Assembly: GCF_902150065.1 (NCBI RefSeq) | Contig: NC_043993.1 | Coordinates: forward strand, 15,115,185-15,179,184 | DNA length: 64,000 nt | Direction of reading: 5' to 3' | From: Myripristis murdjan | Taxonomy: Eukaryota > Chordata > Actinopteri > Holocentriformes > Holocentridae | In this document: one piece after another, positions 60,101 through 64,000 of the stretch | How the letters are laid out: each line of letters opens with the position of its first letter | Numbering within the stretch: the first letter of the stretch is position 1 | The notes under the pieces: generated by a model | Told to the model about the DNA's origin: nothing | Seen by the model: the letters and a program-made list of their open reading frames with translations, nothing else | The model's database searches: none | Position numbers and translations under genes: made by a program

Positions 60101-62528
60101 TTTATAATCAATCTCCAATTTAATATGTATTAATGTTGCATTAGATGTAATTTAAAAGCAAATCTCTTATGGTTGAATTGAATTTTCATCATTTAACCAT
60201 GTTGATTTTCACTCACCCAGTTCATCTCTGATCCTTTCTATTTCCACAGACAGTTGCCTCTCCTTCTCTTCACTGTTTTTATTCTGAAATTTGATACAGC
60301 ACACATGAAAAAATGATACATAATATGGAAGCCTTGTAGAGTAACATGTTGCCCCTGACAGTCTACCGTGTGTTATGAAGACAGGGGCAATTCATAGAAC
60401 GTTTACTGTTTAGAGCAAGAATAACAAAGAGTGATGATGCTTTGTTAATCACTACATCAAATTGTGATAAAGTGTAGATTCAAAGAACAATTTCCTCTCT
60501 TCAAATAAATATGAAGTAGGGATAATGTACCAGTACTAGTTGGAGAAATTTTCAAATCAACTCTAACCCATTTGTTTCAGTGTGTTCAATGATTTGTTGA
60601 ATCAGGGTTCTCTCCAACTAACAGCTTGTACTCCCTCAGACTGCAGATTGCTCCCTCAGACTGCTGGAGATGTGCAAGTTTTTTAAATGGGTAATATCCT
60701 GGCTTATTGTCTGGATCATTACCTGCTGGGTATAACTCCTCTGACCAAGTTGCATTCAGTAAAGCACAGCAGTGACCAATTTTTATTCAGCAATTATGGA
60801 ACATTGTACTTTCTCCCTTGGCATCACTGTATAGTGAAATGAATGAAGAGAAAGCTTTTGAGGAAGTGTTGTCATTTCATTGTTTTTATCTTAGAATCGG
60901 TGCTGGTGGGATGTTAATTGAGATGGATGTTGGGTGGGTTTGACTTTGTGTTTTAACTTGCATTAGCTACCAGAGCAAACTACTCAATATCCATCGCTGG
61001 GTTGCACATTGTTTGACTGTACAATTTGCTTTGTTAAACCTTTGATTAATTAGCAGTGAATGTACAACTCTCCATAACTCCACTATATTGTCTGCTTATT
61101 ACTCAGGCATTTCAAAGATGGCCTGAAACAAACGAATGTGTATCACAAGTGCTTTGCTGCTCAATTAGCCAACTATTACATCACAACTTGGTACACAAGA
61201 GGCATTTTCATTAGAGACAAATCAGCTTCAAAGTACACACCAATAAGTGTGCTTGCTTCCATTACAGGCAGTAAGAGCTGTTATGTAGGACTAGTGGCAG
61301 TAGGGGGAGCTCAGCTATACTAAAACAGGCACAGTCAGCACCCATTCCGCCACTCCACATCTACACCATTTGCCGGTGACTGCAGCGCCCAGACACTGAC
61401 CATGAATCAGTCTGACAGTCGCGCGACGGTCTGGCAGTGAGACAGCAGTGGCATTACACCTACAGCACCTCTCCTTACGCAGCCCTGCAGGAGCTAAATT
61501 ATTCCATTAGACGCAGCAAGCTCTTCCAGTGGCACAGTGAACTCTCAGGGACCCTCACCATGGTGGCAATCACTCTCCTACTAGGACCACTGCTCATTGA
61601 CCATACTGTGAACCTCAACTTATGCCCTCTGAATACATGTATGTTCATGTCCATGTGTGAGTTTGAGCATATGTGTGTCACATAAGAGGCCCAGTGCTAC
61701 CTATTACTGAACCAATGTAAATGGTTCCAGTAAATGAAAAAAAAAAAAAGAGTAGAGGAATTAGTAAAATGTAACTGCATAGAGGGAGCTGGCAGCCATC
61801 TGTGCCTGCAGGCTAAAAGATTTTACTGTGTTTGAAAGAATTTACGATTATTCGGATGCTACAGAGTCAGGGATTGGTGCTCTGAATGTGTGTATGTATT
61901 GCCATTAATTCGAGCAATTAGTTACTGGGACCAGCATCGCAGCTATCCTGACCTCATGTAAAACAATGGAGCGGAAATCAAATTGACGGCAGTGCATACA
62001 GCAATAGCATGGTTCATTACTCAGCCTTCGTTTGATCAGTCTTGCTAATAAAGAGGAAATGGGTAGCAGGAAAATGACATTATGATAGTGTATAATGTGT
62101 AGTAAGAGTATGACGATATTCCAATTGGCTACCTTGAGACAGTAGTGCTGGGTGGTGATGATAAAGGCTTCTAGACCCAAGTTAGTCTTCCTCAGTTCCT
62201 CTCTTAGAGCTCTCAGCTGCCTCTCTTGCTGTTCACACCGTCCCTGCAGCCTCTGAACCTACAGTGATGAAGAATAGTAAGAACAGAATAGAGCAGAATA
62301 AGGCAACCTTCAAGTGGTGCAACATATTGCCTCAATAACTCACCTCCTCCCTTTGCTCCTCCCTCTCTCTCTCCTTGGCTTCCCTTTCTCTCTCCCTCTG
62401 CTGAGCCTCCTCTTTTTCTCTCTGCAGGCTCTGCTGTTCCTGCTGTGGCCTGAAGGGGGCCACGCGGCGAGGGGAGCCAGGGGGAACTGACCCTCGCACT
62501 GCTGCTGCGGGGCGCTGCCGAGACTGGA
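55815..62528 (-). CDS. mtus2: Microtubule-associated scaffold protein 2, C-terminal exons; 5' part outside window
   Basis: Microtubule plus-end scaffold (TIP150), which in mammals binds EB1 and MCAK. Ten exons on the minus strand: 62528-62344, 62258-62133, 60283-60217, 59972-59758, 59639-59534, 59432-59359, 59213-59115, 57347-57228, 57051-56954 and 56253-55815. Phases agree and they encode about 509 codons. The first holds a basic Pro-rich patch, then Glu/Arg/Gln heptads ([20 protein letters not shown]). The rest is nearly continuous coiled coil: [71 protein letters not shown]. The diagnostic end is [31 protein letters not shown] and [18 protein letters not shown], closer to MTUS2 than MTUS1. 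The tail is Ser/Pro-rich with [11 protein letters not shown]-type repeats. The larger N-terminal exons lie beyond the right edge. One intron has a Tc1 copy. Confidence 0.92.
56794..56946. repeat. Two (GAT)n arrays
   Basis: Pure GAT runs at 56794-56832 and 56921-56946, separated by about 90 bp. The second ends eight bases from the donor of the penultimate mtus2 exon. They may be a split or duplicated array. Confidence 0.9.
57132..57187. repeat. (GT)n microsatellite
   Basis: GT run in the mtus2 intron between the exons at 57051 and 57228; a (CA)n run occurs at 57361-57400 on the far side of the next exon, so that exon is bracketed by complementary arrays. Confidence 0.9.
57631..59065 (-). mobile_element. 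Near full-length but decayed Tc1/mariner transposon
   Basis: 1435 bp element with TA on both sides (57629-57630 and 59066-59067). The ends, CAGTTGCAATCAGAAGTATT and the inverted AATATTTCTGACTAACTG, pair with some mismatches. The minus strand carries transposase: a start at 58706 with [20 protein letters not shown] and a helix-turn-helix ([20 protein letters not shown]). The catalytic part at 58326-58006 has [20 protein letters not shown] and [16 protein letters not shown], covering the second catalytic aspartate. Several stops and frame changes separate the blocks, so it is inactive. It differs from the Tc1 copy at 5229-6090 in ends and protein. It lies in an mtus2 intron in the same orientation as the gene. 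Confidence 0.93.
60284..62132. other. Large mtus2 intron
   Basis: 1.85 kb between two mtus2 exons with no transposon recognised. Around 61330-61600 base composition rises in GC, with a plus-strand frame (61437-61685) and a minus-strand GCCACCATGG start context; neither matches a known protein. Confidence 0.5.
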
Positions 62529-64000
62529 CTGCAGGGAGACAAAACACAGGCAGCTTGAAAGAAACGTCAGAAATGAATCTGAGTGCAAATGGGCTTTACC
62601 GGCTGGAACAAGGTGATTCTGGAAACACTCAATATCGCATATGGAAGTATACCATGCATGTATGTGCCATTAATTAGGCACACACCAATTCTTAGATATA
62701 AGTAAGACATATGCAGCTCTAATGATTAAATTGATGAGGCATTTCGACCTGACCTATTGCTAATGACTGTGTTCACCTGATGGATGATGGGAAGAGCTAA
62801 TTGAATCTGGTTTTGAGAGGAAGCCTTGGGGTAATTCCCGCTCTGGTGTTCCTTATGATGGACCATCTAATCTCCTGATGAATGTGGTCAACAAGCAGCT
62901 ATGACTGAGCTCTGGCGGGCAACATGGTGATATATAGACGTCATTACAGTGTAAAATAATAGTGTGAGAGCACTCCCTTGTATTTCTGTGCATTCTAAGT
63001 AAAGGCAGTTGGCTTGCTGCTGCAATGATGAAGGTAATTTAAAGACCAGACAATCACAACATCTGAAAGCCATTCCTCCTGAGAGAGGGCAACCATTAGG
63101 CTGCTGGTGAGAGACAGGCAGGCCGATTAACCTCTCTATGAGTCACCTTGTCGTGTGATGTGACCAAATACTAGCCTGGGGAGATACACAGCATCGCTGC
63201 TCAGCATCATCAGGGGCAAACACATTTCTCTAGATCTGATACAAGCTCTATAGCTGACCAACAACTGCCAAACAAGCCAGCATGTACAGAGACACGCTAC
63301 GACAAAAGCACTGTGCACCACCAGTATCAGCCCGCCTCAGCTATCATTCATGCCCACTGAAGCATGTGGAGTGGTCGCCATGACAACGTGAGGCTGGGGT
63401 TGGGGTCCCAGGTAATAAGTGAGGGATTGGTTAGAGGGAGGGAGGGTTAAGATGAGGGGAGAGCTGCTGGCCACGGGTAATCGAGAGCAGAGAGAGGTGA
63501 GACAAAGAGCAGAGTTTCAGTGAGGATGTGAGCGAAGAAGGGGGGATGGTGTCCGAGGGTTGAGAGGGTTGGAGACGAGAAAGATGGAGAGGCGGAGGAA
63601 TGTCACAGAGGCAGATCTGTGAGACAAATTTAGAGAGAAGAGACGAGCAGGACTCAATTAGGAACCCAAACACAAACACACACATAAATACCAACTACCC
63701 ACACACATCCTGAAATCCCTGTCTGCAATGCACAACAGAAAAAGGAAGGAACTAAACATCAAAAAGGCAAAACAAGTATTTTCTATTTATTATTCTATGC
63801 TCTGCTCCCAAAAATGTAAAGAAGAGCAAAAAGTGTGTATATCAGCAAATGTTGCGACTACATCTTCATCAGTGTCTTTGCCCTCGAGACACACAAGGAT
63901 TTCCCTTCTCTGAGAAGGACTTCGGGAAGCCTTATGTAAATGATACCTCCCTCTCTCTCTCTCTCTTTCACACATATGCAGACAACACACACACACACAC
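62529..64000. other. mtus2 intron running to the window edge
   Basis: No further mtus2 exon is identified upstream of 62528. Purine-rich text at 63420-63640 and CT/CA repeats at 63950-64000 are simple sequence. Open frames here carry no recognisable domain. Confidence 0.5.

Noticed and set aside
55815-62528. Alternative identity MTUS1
   Set aside because: The last coiled-coil segment ([23 protein letters not shown]) and the slc46a3 neighbour fit MTUS2 better; MTUS1 reads differently there.

Overview
This window is vertebrate nuclear DNA, almost certainly from a ray-finned (percomorph-type) fish. The genes are split into many short GT-AG exons. The encoded proteins are close to vertebrate families. 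Introns carry teleost-type Tc1, hAT and piggyBac-like repeats and many long (CA)n, (GATA)n and (GA)n microsatellites. I see no bacterial, viral or CRISPR content, no tRNA or rRNA gene, and nothing I can defend as a new biological system.

Eight protein-coding genes can be read exon by exon. Left to right: tpte (minus; first four coding exons only, the rest lies beyond the left edge), an fgl1-type fibrinogen-like gene (plus), thsd1 (minus), vps36 (minus), proser1 (plus), a stomatin-family gene best called stoml3 (plus), slc46a3 (minus), and the 3' half of mtus2 (minus; the 5' half lies beyond the right edge). The five genes I could read completely have exon phases that close into one frame: thsd1 971 aa, vps36 382 aa, proser1 797 aa, stoml3 283 aa, slc46a3 550 aa.

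Layout: tpte and fgl1 diverge; fgl1 and thsd1 converge; vps36 and proser1 are head to head, with 986 bp between their start codons; proser1 and stoml3 are tandem; stoml3 and slc46a3 converge; slc46a3 and mtus2 lie in the same direction. From general knowledge, the human relatives of tpte (TPTE2), thsd1, vps36, proser1, stoml3, slc46a3 and mtus2 are all on chromosome 13, though not in this order. This looks like a compacted, reshuffled piece of that ancestral linkage group. The exception is fgl1, whose human relative is on 8p22 beside MTUS1, the paralogue of MTUS2.

The genes do not form a pathway. They act separately in membrane voltage sensing and phosphoinositide signalling (tpte), secreted hepatokine-type signalling (fgl1), endothelial adhesion (thsd1), ESCRT-II sorting (vps36), chromatin and TET2 regulation (proser1), mechanosensory membrane scaffolding (stoml3), lysosomal export (slc46a3) and microtubule plus ends (mtus2).

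Mobile DNA with readable ends: two Tc1/mariner copies with inverted ends at TA sites, two ~200 bp palindromic hAT-type MITEs (one with an 8-bp target duplication), a 529 bp piggyBac-like MITE at TTAA, and a hAT fragment with the start of a BED finger. The more interesting observations are a ~65-residue acidic insertion in the slc46a3 central loop, the position of fgl1 within a chromosome-13-type block, a possible upstream small secreted ORF at slc46a3, and an imperfect tandem duplication in a thsd1 intron.
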